From: Pseudomonas ceruminis
GTDB taxonomy: Bacteria > Pseudomonadota > Gammaproteobacteria > Pseudomonadales > Pseudomonadaceae
Direction of reading: 5' to 3'
Assembly: GCF_021602025.1 (NCBI RefSeq)
Contig: NZ_BQHW01000043.1
Span: 1-33,725 of the forward strand
Length of the DNA stretch: 33,725 bases
Under the pieces are notes generated by a model that searched no databases, was not told the origin of the DNA, and worked only from the letters and a program-made list of their open reading frames with translations. The translations under genes were made by a program, and so were the position numbers. Below are positions 12,783-21,004 of this stretch, in pieces; the first letter of the stretch is position 1, and each line of letters begins with the position of its first letter.

Positions 12783-15683
12783 TTACAGGTCTTCGGACAG
12801 AATCCGGTCTACGCTGTCCACAAAATAGTCAACGCTGGCGCGTGTGGTGCACATTGGAGGCTTGATCTTGAGGATGTTCAAGTAGTCCCCGGTGGGCTGC
12901 ATGAAGATCCCCAAGTCACGCAGGCGGTTGCACAACACTGTGGTTTCTTCAGTGGCGGGCTCCAGCGTCTGGCGGTCACGCACCAACTCCAGCCCCAGGT
13001 AGAAGCCCGAACCATGCGCTGCGCCAGCCAGTGGATGTTTATCGACCAACGCCTGCAGCCGCGCCTTGAAGTAACGCCCGGTTTCGCGGGTGTTCTGCCA
13101 CAGCCCTTCCTTTTCCATCACATCCAGCACGGCCATGCCGATGCGGCAACTGACCGGGCTGCCACCGGCGGAGGAGAAGAAGTAGCCCTCCGCCTCCAGC
13201 GCCTCAGCAATCTCGCGCCGGGTGATCACGGCCCCCAACGGCTGGCCATTGCCCATGCCCTTGGCCATGGTGATGATGTCGGGCACAACGCCCTGCTCCT
13301 CGAAGCCCCAGAAGTACTCGCCCAGGCGGCCGTAACCCACCTGCACCTCGTCGGCGATACACACGCCGCCACGGGCACGTACCTTGGCATAGGCATCCTG
13401 CAGGTAGCCAGCCGGCAACGAGATACCGCCGGCATTGCCATATACCGGCTCACAGATCATCCCGGCCAGCTGGCGGCCGCGGGCATCGATGTCGACAAGT
13501 TTGGCATCCACGTCGCGCAGGTAATCGGCAGCACTGTCCTCCCCGCGAAAGCGACCGCGGAAGGTATTTGGCGCTTCGACCGGGTGTACCCAGTCTGGCC
13601 GGGTTTCCAGGGCCTGCGGGTTATCGGCGATCGAGGTGGAGATGGCATCGGTGGCCACCGACCAGCCATGGTAGGCCTCCAGTACGCTGAGCAAGTCGCG
13701 CCCGCCGCTATAGGCCCAGGCCAGGCGAATCGCCAGGTCGTTGGCCTCAGTGCCACTGTTGACCAGGAACACCCGATCGAAGCCGGCAGGTGCCAGCGCG
13801 AGCAGGCGCTCGGAGAATTCGGCGATGGCGGCGTAATGGAAGCGCGAGTTGGTATTGACCAGTGACCACTGGCGCGCCGACTCGGCAGCCATCCGCGGGT
13901 GGCCATGGCCGAGCACTGCGACGTTGTTGAGCATGTCCAGGTAGGACCGGCCCTGCATGTCGATCAGGTAGTTGCGCCAGCCGCGCTCGATGTGCGGCGG
14001 CTGTGCATAGTAGTGCTTCTGCGAGCGAGCGAAGCTGGCGTCGCGGCGGGCCAGCAACGCCTGTGGGTCTGCCAGGGGCTCGGCGTCACAGTCAAAGCCC
14101 AGCAGCCCTGCGGGAGACGGGCACAGGGCCAGCCAGGCTGGCGCGTGTGACGGGGTGGCGAAGAACGGCGGCTGGGTCGCGCTGTCCAGGCACAGTTGCA
14201 CGCTCAGCAAGCCACCGCTGCGGCCCAGCGCCTGGCCCTGCTCCAGGGCCTGCCCATCGGCCGGGGCATCTTCAAGGCCGCCCAGCCACAAGGCCCAATG
14301 CGCCGTGCGCAAACAGCCGCGGCCCTCGCCGTGGCGTTGCCAGGTGCCGGCTTGTGGCGCCTGTACCACGCTGCCACTGGGCACCTGCAGTTCGACACCC
14401 AGTGCACAGGTCGCCGGTTCTTCAGGGCGGTCGATATGGGTTTGCGACAGGCGATACTGCCCATACAGGCTGCACGCAGGCGCGGGCTGGGCTGCCAACA
14501 GGCGCTGGTCGAAGCCTGGCTGTTCCCAGTTGCCCGCCTCGCAGTGCGGGCTCAGCACACCCAGGTCGACCCTGGTGACCGCCTGCCCGGCCAGGCCCGG
14601 CAGCAACGGTACACCACCGGCCAACTCCGGCGCGGCCGGGGTGATGCCAGCGGCCTGCAGGATGGCCGCTTCCATCAGAGAGAACGGCACGGCGGTGGCC
14701 GTGTTGAAAATGTCCCACTCATGGCCGATGTTGTCGCGGGTGTACTGGTTGCCCGGGTCGACGGCCAGTTGCTGCTCGCTGCTCAGCACCAGCACCGCGG
14801 CACGGTTCAGCACCAGCGGCCAGAGGGCACGCAGTTCGGCTTCTTCCAATGGGTTGATAGCCTGGTAAGCCCGTACTGCCGGCAGGATGCGCAGCGGGTC
14901 ACCTTGAGCGTGGTGCAACAAGGCGGCACAGGTGACCGACAGGTCGGCGACCCGCCAGGTATGCAACAGGTCACCGAAATCGATGACGCCTTGCAGTTGC
15001 CACTGGCGCTCGCTGTCACGGGCCCAAACGGCATTGTCGTCGGTGATGTCCAGGTGTACGGCCTGGCTCGGCAGTTGCCCGGCGAGCGGTGCCAGGTGTG
15101 CGGCGGCCAGGCGCGTAGCCTGCTCGATACGCGCGCGTTGCTCCGGCGCCTGCAGCACGGGCAACAGGTGTTCGATCAAGGGTTGGGCATGCTGCGGGTC
15201 CCATTGCAGGGTGCGCACCAGGCCTGGGTGGTCAAAGCCGGCCAGGGCCTTGTCGACCCGCGCGCACAGCGCACCCAGTTCAGCCATCAGGCGCGGTTGC
15301 ATGTGCTTCAGGCGCGTCAGCGGCTGGCCTTCGATGTAATCGAGCAGGCGCGCACGCAGCGGCTGCCCGTCCACCTCCAGCGCCAGCAGCGCCTGCCCGT
15401 CACGTGCCGGGCGCACCCCCGGCACCGGCACCCCTTGCCCGCGCAGGTAGGCCAGCGCCGCATGCTGCGCCTCGAGCTCCACCTGGGCATAACTGCCGTG
15501 GCACACCTTGAGCACATAACGCCCCTGCCCCGTGTCCAGCCGGAAGTTCAGGTCCTGCTGGCTGCCCAACTCGGCCAGGCTGCCGGCAAGGTCGTAGTGC
15601 GCCTGCAGCAGGGCGTGCGCCTGGGCTTCGCTGAGCGACGGGCTGGGCAGACTGGAGCGCTGGATCAGGGTACTGAGGGGCAT
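12783..15683 (-). CDS. Three-part fusion: APH-type kinase, degenerate M23-like domain, class-III PLP enzyme
   Basis: This 966-residue cytoplasmic protein has three parts. Residues 20-330 are an aminoglycoside-phosphotransferase/choline-kinase fold, with catalytic His210-x-Asp212 to Asn217 (HLDITDDN) and Asp235 (VIDFGD). Residues 395-500 match an M23/LytM fold (VPSGSVVQAPQAGTW), but its zinc ligands are gone: the HxGxD site reads ALGVE (427-431) and the HxH site reads SVQ (494-496). Residues 545-966 are a class-III aminotransferase fold, with NSGTEANDLAIRLA, Asp778 (ADEVQVGYGR) and PLP-binding Lys808 (MAKGMGNGQPLGAV). Kinase plus such a PLP domain parallels hydroxylysine kinase and 5-phosphohydroxylysine or phosphoethanolamine phospho-lyase, so phosphorylation and elimination of an amino alcohol is the inferred activity. 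A plain aminotransferase remains possible. It is divergent from rmlC and terminated before aguA. Confidence 0.9.
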   Translation of the reverse strand: MPLSTLIQRSSLPSPSLSEAQAHALLQAHYDLAGSLAELGSQQDLNFRLDTGQGRYVLKVCHGSYAQVELEAQHAALAYLRGQGVPVPGVRPARDGQALLALEVDGQPLRARLLDYIEGQPLTRLKHMQPRLMAELGALCARVDKALAGFDHPGLVRTLQWDPQHAQPLIEHLLPVLQAPEQRARIEQATRLAAAHLAPLAGQLPSQAVHLDITDDNAVWARDSERQWQLQGVIDFGDLLHTWRVADLSVTCAALLHHAQGDPLRILPAVRAYQAINPLEEAELRALWPLVLNRAAVLVLSSEQQLAVDPGNQYTRDNIGHEWDIFNTATAVPFSLMEAAILQAAGITPAAPELAGGVPLLPGLAGQAVTRVDLGVLSPHCEAGNWEQPGFDQRLLAAQPAPACSLYGQYRLSQTHIDRPEEPATCALGVELQVPSGSVVQAPQAGTWQRHGEGRGCLRTAHWALWLGGLEDAPADGQALEQGQALGRSGGLLSVQLCLDSATQPPFFATPSHAPAWLALCPSPAGLLGFDCDAEPLADPQALLARRDASFARSQKHYYAQPPHIERGWRNYLIDMQGRSYLDMLNNVAVLGHGHPRMAAESARQWSLVNTNSRFHYAAIAEFSERLLALAPAGFDRVFLVNSGTEANDLAIRLAWAYSGGRDLLSVLEAYHGWSVATDAISTSIADNPQALETRPDWVHPVEAPNTFRGRFRGEDSAADYLRDVDAKLVDIDARGRQLAGMICEPVYGNAGGISLPAGYLQDAYAKVRARGGVCIADEVQVGYGRLGEYFWGFEEQGVVPDIITMAKGMGNGQPLGAVITRREIAEALEAEGYFFSSAGGSPVSCRIGMAVLDVMEKEGLWQNTRETGRYFKARLQALVDKHPLAGAAHGSGFYLGLELVRDRQTLEPATEETTVLCNRLRDLGIFMQPTGDYLNILKIKPPMCTTRASVDYFVDSVDRILSEDL

Positions 15684-15874
15684 GAAGATGAAACCTCTTT
15701 TACTTTTCGCTTATCTCGCCACTGCCAAGGCCGATAAACAAGAGGCAAAGATGAAATGATGATCGTGCGTCCATGCGCAGACCCGTCGACAATCTAGGCT
15801 CCAAGGGGCCAAGGCGGCAAAACTGAAAATGACCGGTAAGGTCGAAATCTGAGCACACTGGTCAAAGAATCGAC

Positions 15875-16420
15875 ATGAATATACTCATCACCGATATACC
15901 TGACTTGCTGATCATCGAACCCAAGGTCTTTGGCGATAGCCGCGGCTTCTTCCTTGAAAGCTTCAATGCCCGCGAGTTCGCCAGCCAGACCGGCGTCGAG
16001 GCCCGTTTCGTCCAGGACAACCACTCACGTTCGCAACTCGGGGTGCTACGCGGGCTGCACTACCAGATCGACAACCCCCAGGGGAAACTGGTCCGCGTGA
16101 CCCACGGTGAAGTGCTCGACGTTGCTGTGGACATCCGCCGCAGCTCGCCGACGTTCGGCCGCTGGGTGGCGACCCGGCTCGATGCCGTGGAGCACCGTCA
16201 GTTCTGGATTCCACCAGGGTTTGCCCATGGCTTTCTGGTGCTGAGTGAGTCGGCCGACTTCCTGTACAAGACCACCGAGTACTACAACCCGGCCGCCGAG
16301 CGCTGCATCCGCTGGGATGACCCGCAACTGGGCATCGACTGGGGCCTGGAGCAGCCGCCGCTGCTGTCAGCCAAGGACCAGGCCGGTGCGCTGCTGGGGC
16401 AGGCGGACCTGTTCCCATGA
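15875..16420 (+). CDS. rmlC: dTDP-4-dehydrorhamnose 3,5-epimerase
   Basis: This is the third enzyme of dTDP-L-rhamnose synthesis, a cytoplasmic cupin dimer of 181 residues, normal length. Seen: the family motif around GDSRGFFLESFN, VQDNHSRS, the catalytic base His62 in GVLRGLHYQ, WIPPGFAHGFLVLS and the tyrosine-bearing FLYKTTEYY. The product feeds lipopolysaccharide or other rhamnose-containing glycans. It overlaps rmlD by ATGA, so the two are translationally coupled. In P. aeruginosa the cluster is rmlBDAC; here rmlA and rmlB are missing from the neighbourhood. Only AAAGA-like sequence precedes the ATG, a weak ribosome site. The gene is divergent from the fusion gene with 191 bases between. 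Confidence 0.95.
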   Translation: MNILITDIPDLLIIEPKVFGDSRGFFLESFNAREFASQTGVEARFVQDNHSRSQLGVLRGLHYQIDNPQGKLVRVTHGEVLDVAVDIRRSSPTFGRWVATRLDAVEHRQFWIPPGFAHGFLVLSESADFLYKTTEYYNPAAERCIRWDDPQLGIDWGLEQPPLLSAKDQAGALLGQADLFP

Positions 16421-17277
16421 AGCTGCTCGTCTGCGGCCACAACGGCCAGGTCGCCCAGGCGCTGCAAACGCACTTGGCGGGGCTTGGCGAGCTGCACCTG
16501 TGGGGCCGCGAGCAGTTGAACATGGCCCACCCCGCGTCCCTGCGCGAACCGCTGCGCCGGCTCGCGCCCGACCTGATCATCAACGCCGCGGCCTACACCG
16601 CCGTGGACCAGGCTGAAAGCGAGCCGGATACGGCCTATGCCATCAACGCCGAAAGCCCCTGCGTGCTGGCTGAAGAAGCCCTGCGGCTAGGTGCCCCGCT
16701 GATCCATTACTCCACCGATTATGTTTTCGACGGTGAAAAGGCCACCCCCTACAACGAAAAAGACCAACCCCACCCGCTGGGGGTGTATGGGCGCAGCAAG
16801 CTGGCCGCAGAACGGGCCATTGCCGCAGTGGATGGCCAGTACCTGATCCTGCGTACCAGCTGGGTCTACTCGCTGCATGGCCGTAACTTCCTGCTGACCA
16901 TGCAACGCCTGCTGCAGGAAAAACCCCAGCTGCGCGTCGTGGACGATCAAATTGGCGCGCCTACCTGGGCAGGCAGCATCGCCGCCAGCACCCTTGAACT
17001 GATCGAGCGTTGGCACGCCGGGCGCGCAGGCGCCTGGGGCACCTACCACCTGACGGCCCAAGGGGAAACCTCGTGGTTCGGTTTTGCCCAGGCCATCGCT
17101 GAACAGCTCAAGGCCCAAGGCCTGCCCTGCGCCGAGCTGCTACCGATCCCGTCCAGCGAGTACCCCACACCCGCGCGCCGCCCGCTCAATTCGCGCCTGG
17201 ACTGCTCACGCCTGGCCCGCGAATGGGACGTGCACCTGCCGCATTGGCAGCAGGCGCTGATCGACTGCCTCAAGTAG
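16417..17277 (+). CDS. rmlD: dTDP-4-dehydrorhamnose reductase
   Basis: This enzyme carries out the last step of dTDP-L-rhamnose synthesis, NADPH-dependent reduction of dTDP-4-keto-L-rhamnose. It is a 286-residue short-chain dehydrogenase fold. Seen: the nucleotide-binding start (LLVCGHNGQVAQAL), INAAAYTAVDQAE, YSTDYVFDG and the catalytic YxxxK (YGRSKLAAE), then RTSWVYSLHGRNFLLTM and VVDDQIGAPTWA. It begins inside the rmlC stop (ATGA) and is followed by a hairpin just before dctB. Functional together with rmlC if rmlA and rmlB exist elsewhere in the genome. Confidence 0.96.
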   Translation: MKLLVCGHNGQVAQALQTHLAGLGELHLWGREQLNMAHPASLREPLRRLAPDLIINAAAYTAVDQAESEPDTAYAINAESPCVLAEEALRLGAPLIHYSTDYVFDGEKATPYNEKDQPHPLGVYGRSKLAAERAIAAVDGQYLILRTSWVYSLHGRNFLLTMQRLLQEKPQLRVVDDQIGAPTWAGSIAASTLELIERWHAGRAGAWGTYHLTAQGETSWFGFAQAIAEQLKAQGLPCAELLPIPSSEYPTPARRPLNSRLDCSRLAREWDVHLPHWQQALIDCLK

Positions 17278-17285
17278 CGCATAAT

Positions 17286-17310
17286 TGCGCCAGACTCCTC
17301 TGGCGCATTT
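17286..17310 (+). terminator. Hairpin between rmlD and dctB
   Basis: TGCGCCAGA and TCTGGCGCA form a 9-bp perfect stem with loop CTCC, followed by TTT. It starts 9 bases after the rmlD stop and ends 6 bases before the dctB ATG. It looks like a terminator for rmlCD but would also occupy the dctB ribosome-binding region, for which no Shine-Dalgarno is visible. Confidence 0.6.
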
Positions 17311-17315
17311 ACGCG

Positions 17316-19130
17316 ATGATTGCAAAACCCACGCACCCACGCCGTCCCCGCTGGCGCAGCCTGGCCTTGTTGGCGCTGTGCCTGGCCCCCTTGCTGTGGC
17401 CGCTGCACCACCTTGCCGAACGCTATTACCAGGATGAACTGGCCTCGCAGAACCGCCAGACCCTGGACCTGTATGTCGCCAACTTGCTGGGCACCCTGCA
17501 CCGCTATGAAACCCTGCCGCAGATCCTCGGCGACCTGCCGGCGCTGCGCGGGGTGCTGGCCGACCCGTTCAAGCTGGAAACGGTGACCAACGCCAACCGC
17601 CTGCTCAAGGACATCGTTCACCAGACCGGTGCCGAGGTGATGTACCTGATGGACGTCAGCGGCAACACCCTGGCCGCCTCCAACTGGGACAAGCACGACA
17701 GCTTCGTCGGCCGTAATTTCGCCTTCCGCCCCTACTTCAACGAGGCCATGGCCGGGCACCTGGGGCGCTTCTTCGGCCAGGGCACCACCTCGGCCAAACG
17801 CGGCTACTTCTTCGCCGCGGCCGTGCGCGACCGTGAACGTATCGTCGGCGTGCTGGTGGTCAAGGTCGACCTCGACCATACCGAAACCCTCTGGGGCCGC
17901 ACCCCGGAGCAACTGCTGCTGACCGACCATAACGGCGTGGTGATCCTCACCTCTCGCCCAGACTGGCGCTTCCGTGCCACACGGGTGCTGACCGAGGCCG
18001 AACGCCAGGCGATCATCGCCATCCAGCCCTACCCGACCCAGGCGCCACAGCCGCTGGTGCTCAACCAGGATGCCTGGCTGACGCAGACCCGCGACATCAA
18101 GGAAACCGGCTGGCAGGTCAGCATCCTTGCCCCGCGCATGCTGGTCGACCGCTCGGTGCAGACGGTGATGGCCATTGGTGCGGGCGCGTTGCTGGTGTTG
18201 ATGTTGCTGGCCGGCCTGGTGATGCAACGGCGCCGGCATTACATCGACCGCATCGACTTCGAAGCGCGGGGCCGCCAGGAGCTGGAAAACCGCGTGGTGG
18301 AGCGTACAGCCGACCTCGAAGGGCTCAATACCCGGCTGAAAAACGCGGTGCTGGAACGCGAGAACGCCCAGCAGGAGCTGGTCCGCGCCCAGGACGAATT
18401 GGTGCAGGCCGGCAAGCTGTCAGTGCTTGGCACCATGTCGGCGAGCATCAGCCATGAACTCAACCAGCCGTTGGCGGCCATCCGCAGCTACGCGGAAAAC
18501 GCCGAGGTCCTGCTCGATCATCAGCGCACCGAGGAGGCCCGCGGCAACCTCAAGCTGATCGGCGAGCTGACCGGGCGCATGGCTTCGATCATCGCCCACC
18601 TGCGGGCCTTCGCCCGCCGCGATCGCCACGCCCCTGAAAGCGTGGCCCTGCAGCCAGCGCTGGACGATGCCCTGGCCCTGCTGGCCAAGCGGCGCCGGGC
18701 GATGGCCGTGGAGCTGATCCGCGACCTGCCAGATGCCACGCTGTGGGTACAGGCGGGTGAAACGCGCCTGCGCCAGGTGCTGGGCAACCTGCTGGCCAAT
18801 GCCCTCGATGCCCTGACCGAAAAGGCCAACCCCCGTCGGCTCTGGCTGAGTGCCGAAAAGCGCGATGAGTACGTCTACCTGTTCATCCGCGACAACGGCC
18901 CAGGCTTCAGCCGCCAGGCCCTGGAGCACGCCAAGGAACCGTTCTTCACCACCAAGACCCGCACCCAGGGGCTGGGCCTGGGCCTGGCCATCTGCGAAAG
19001 CCTGATGCGCGCACTGGGCGGCGAACTGCTGTTGGCCAACCACCCGGAAGGCGGTGCCTTGCTTACCCTGCAGTTACGCATGGCAACGCCCGGCGCCAAC
19101 CTGCAACCTTCGGAGGACCCCTCGGCATGA
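17316..19130 (+). CDS. dctB: C4-dicarboxylate sensor histidine kinase DctB
   Basis: This 604-residue membrane kinase should sense C4-dicarboxylates in the periplasm and phosphorylate DctD. The first transmembrane helix is near residues 14-35. A long periplasmic double-Cache-like region follows (YLMDVSGNTLAASNW, FAFRPYFNEAMAG, KRGYFFAAAVRD), then a second helix near 288-308. A coiled segment leads to the phospho-acceptor His380 in SISHELNQPLAAIRSYAENA. The ATPase motifs are NLLANALDAL, RDNGPGFS and TRTQGLGLGLAICESL. The FRPYF and GYFF segments are typical of DctB ligand domains. The start is ATG 17316; the frame is open upstream but overlaps rmlD. The rml-dctBD order is as I recall it in P. 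aeruginosa; the dctPQM transporter is not next to it here. Confidence 0.9.
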   Translation: MIAKPTHPRRPRWRSLALLALCLAPLLWPLHHLAERYYQDELASQNRQTLDLYVANLLGTLHRYETLPQILGDLPALRGVLADPFKLETVTNANRLLKDIVHQTGAEVMYLMDVSGNTLAASNWDKHDSFVGRNFAFRPYFNEAMAGHLGRFFGQGTTSAKRGYFFAAAVRDRERIVGVLVVKVDLDHTETLWGRTPEQLLLTDHNGVVILTSRPDWRFRATRVLTEAERQAIIAIQPYPTQAPQPLVLNQDAWLTQTRDIKETGWQVSILAPRMLVDRSVQTVMAIGAGALLVLMLLAGLVMQRRRHYIDRIDFEARGRQELENRVVERTADLEGLNTRLKNAVLERENAQQELVRAQDELVQAGKLSVLGTMSASISHELNQPLAAIRSYAENAEVLLDHQRTEEARGNLKLIGELTGRMASIIAHLRAFARRDRHAPESVALQPALDDALALLAKRRRAMAVELIRDLPDATLWVQAGETRLRQVLGNLLANALDALTEKANPRRLWLSAEKRDEYVYLFIRDNGPGFSRQALEHAKEPFFTTKTRTQGLGLGLAICESLMRALGGELLLANHPEGGALLTLQLRMATPGANLQPSEDPSA

Positions 19131-20536
19131 CGACCGAGACACAAATCGATAGCCAGGCCCAGGTGCTGCTGGTCGACGACGACCCGCACCTGCGCCAGGC
19201 CCTGAGCCAGACCCTGGACCTGGCCGGGCTCAAGGTGGTCGCCCTGGCCGATGCCCAGGGCCTGGCCGAACGTATCGCGCCAGACTGGCCCGGCGTGGTC
19301 GTCAGCGACATCCGCATGCCGGGCATCGATGGCCTGCAACTGCTGGAACAACTGCATGGCCGCGACAGCGAACTGCCGGTGCTGCTGATTACCGGCCACG
19401 GCGATGTACCGCTGGCCGTGCAGGCCATGCGCGCCGGGGCCTACGACTTCCTGGAAAAACCCTTTGCCAGTGACGCCCTGCTCGACAGCGTGCGCCGCGC
19501 CCTGGCCCTGCGCCGACTGGTGCTGGACAACCGCAGCCTGCGCCTGGCCCTGAGCGACCGCCAGCAACTGGCCACCCGCCTGGTCGGCCATTCGTCCTCG
19601 ATGCAGCGTTTGCGCGAGCAGATTGGCGCCCTGGCCGGCACCCGTGCCGATGTACTGATCCTCGGCGAAACCGGGGCGGGTAAAGAGGTGGTCGCACGCG
19701 CATTGCATGACCTGTCCAGCCGCCGCGAAGGCCCGTTTGTGGCGATCAATGCCGGTGCGCTGGCCGAGTCGGTGGTCGAAAGCGAACTGTTCGGCCATGA
19801 GCCCGGCGCCTTCACAGGCGCGCAGAAGCGTCGCATCGGCAAATTCGAGTTCGCCAATGGCGGCACGCTGTTCCTCGACGAAATCGAGAGCATGAGCCTG
19901 GATGTACAGGTGAAGCTGCTGCGCCTGCTGCAGGAGCGCGTGGTCGAGCGCCTGGGTGGCAACCAGCTGATCCCGCTGGATATCCGCATCATTGCCGCAA
20001 CCAAGGAAGACCTGCGCCAGTCCGCCGACCAGGGCCGCTTCCGCGCCGACCTGTATTACCGGCTGAATGTGGCACCGCTGCGCATCCCGCCCCTGCGCGA
20101 GCGTGGTGATGACATTCTGGTGCTGTTCCAGCATTTTGCCGATACCGCCAGCCAGCGCCATGGTTTGCCGCCGCACAGCCTGCAACCTGCACAACGGGCC
20201 ATGCTGCTGCGCCATGACTGGCCAGGCAACGTACGCGAGCTGCAGAACGCCGCCGAGCGTTTCGCCCTGGGCCTGGAGCTGGCCCTGGATGGCCAGCCAG
20301 CCGCTACGGCCGCGCCCGCCGCCCCGATACTGCTGGGCAACCTCAGTGAACAGGTTGAGCAGTTCGAACGCTCCCTGATCGCTGCCGAACTGGCCCAGCC
20401 GCACAGCTCCATGCGCAGCCTGGCAGAAGCCCTGGGCATCCCGCGTAAAACCCTGCACGACAAGCTGCGCAAGCACGGCCTGAGTTTTGAAGGCGGCAGC
20501 AGCGGCCCCGAAGACCATGAGGACACCCGCCCATGA
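19127..20536 (+). CDS. dctD: Sigma-54-dependent response regulator DctD
   Basis: This 469-residue NtrC-family activator is the partner of DctB, which it overlaps by ATGA. The receiver has Asp61 in VVVSDIRMPGIDG. The AAA+ domain has Walker A GETGAGKE (180-187), the sigma-54 contact loop GAFTGA (227-232), Walker B GTLFLDEIE and the arginine-finger region RFRADLYYRLN. A Fis-type helix-turn-helix ends the protein (MRSLAEALGIPRKTLHDKLRKHGL). It should activate dicarboxylate uptake promoters with RpoN. I did not find a clear -24/-12 promoter in the window, so its targets probably lie elsewhere. The next gene overlaps its stop. Confidence 0.93.
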   Translation: MTTETQIDSQAQVLLVDDDPHLRQALSQTLDLAGLKVVALADAQGLAERIAPDWPGVVVSDIRMPGIDGLQLLEQLHGRDSELPVLLITGHGDVPLAVQAMRAGAYDFLEKPFASDALLDSVRRALALRRLVLDNRSLRLALSDRQQLATRLVGHSSSMQRLREQIGALAGTRADVLILGETGAGKEVVARALHDLSSRREGPFVAINAGALAESVVESELFGHEPGAFTGAQKRRIGKFEFANGGTLFLDEIESMSLDVQVKLLRLLQERVVERLGGNQLIPLDIRIIAATKEDLRQSADQGRFRADLYYRLNVAPLRIPPLRERGDDILVLFQHFADTASQRHGLPPHSLQPAQRAMLLRHDWPGNVRELQNAAERFALGLELALDGQPAATAAPAAPILLGNLSEQVEQFERSLIAAELAQPHSSMRSLAEALGIPRKTLHDKLRKHGLSFEGGSSGPEDHEDTRP

Positions 20537-20988
20537 GCAGCGATAGCCAGTACCTGCAAGCCGTACTGCACAGCGACATCCCCCTGACCCGTGAAATGGG
20601 CCTGGAAGTGCTCGATTGGCAAAGCCAGACCCTGCGTCTGCAACTGCCGCTGGCTGCCAACGTCAACCACAAGAGCACCATGTTCGGCGGCAGCCTGTAT
20701 TGCGCGGCAGTACTGGTGGGTTGGGGCTGGCTGCACCTGCGCTTGCGCGAACTGGGCATCGATGACGGGCATATCGTCATCCATGAAGGCCAGATCAGCT
20801 ACCCGCTGCCGGTCACCGGTGCAGCGGTGGCGCGCTGCGCCGCACCCGAAGAAAACACCTGGGCGCGTTTTTTAACGCTGTACCAGCGCCGTGGCCGTGC
20901 GCGGCTGACGCTGGAAACCACAGTGAGCAACCTCGGCAGCGACGCGCCCGCCGTCCGCTTCAGCGGGCAATACGTGCTGCATCGCTAA
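20533..20988 (+). CDS. YiiD-C-type hotdog thioesterase-like protein
   Basis: This 151-residue single-domain protein resembles the C-terminal thioesterase half of E. coli YiiD (FabY). The acetyltransferase half of that protein is absent. The hotdog fold is suggested by NVNHKSTMFGGSLYCAAVLVGWGWLHL, with the long central helix, followed by the strand-rich IVIHEGQISYPLPVTG and a C-terminal LETTVSN segment. It overlaps the dctD stop by ATGA, so its translation is coupled to the regulator, an unexpected partner. It is convergent with cysQ with only 16 bases between stops and no clear terminator. The substrate is unknown; acyl-CoA or acyl-ACP is likely. Confidence 0.8.
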   Translation: MSSDSQYLQAVLHSDIPLTREMGLEVLDWQSQTLRLQLPLAANVNHKSTMFGGSLYCAAVLVGWGWLHLRLRELGIDDGHIVIHEGQISYPLPVTGAAVARCAAPEENTWARFLTLYQRRGRARLTLETTVSNLGSDAPAVRFSGQYVLHR

Positions 20989-21004
20989 TGGGTGAGCGCC
21001 GCAG

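Noticed and set aside
14210-14500. Active M23 peptidase domain inside the fusion protein
   Set aside because: Both metal-binding motifs are replaced by non-ligand residues, so peptidase activity is not supported.
12783-15683. Aminoglycoside resistance gene
   Set aside because: The APH fold is shared with small-molecule kinases; the fusion context and the PLP domain point to amine metabolism.
14196-15737. 513-codon plus-strand frame opposite the fusion gene
   Set aside because: Antisense shadow; the minus-strand frame carries intact kinase and PLP motifs.
18875-20518. 547-codon minus-strand frame opposite dctB/dctD
   Set aside because: Spans two real genes on the other strand and has no motif or ribosome site.
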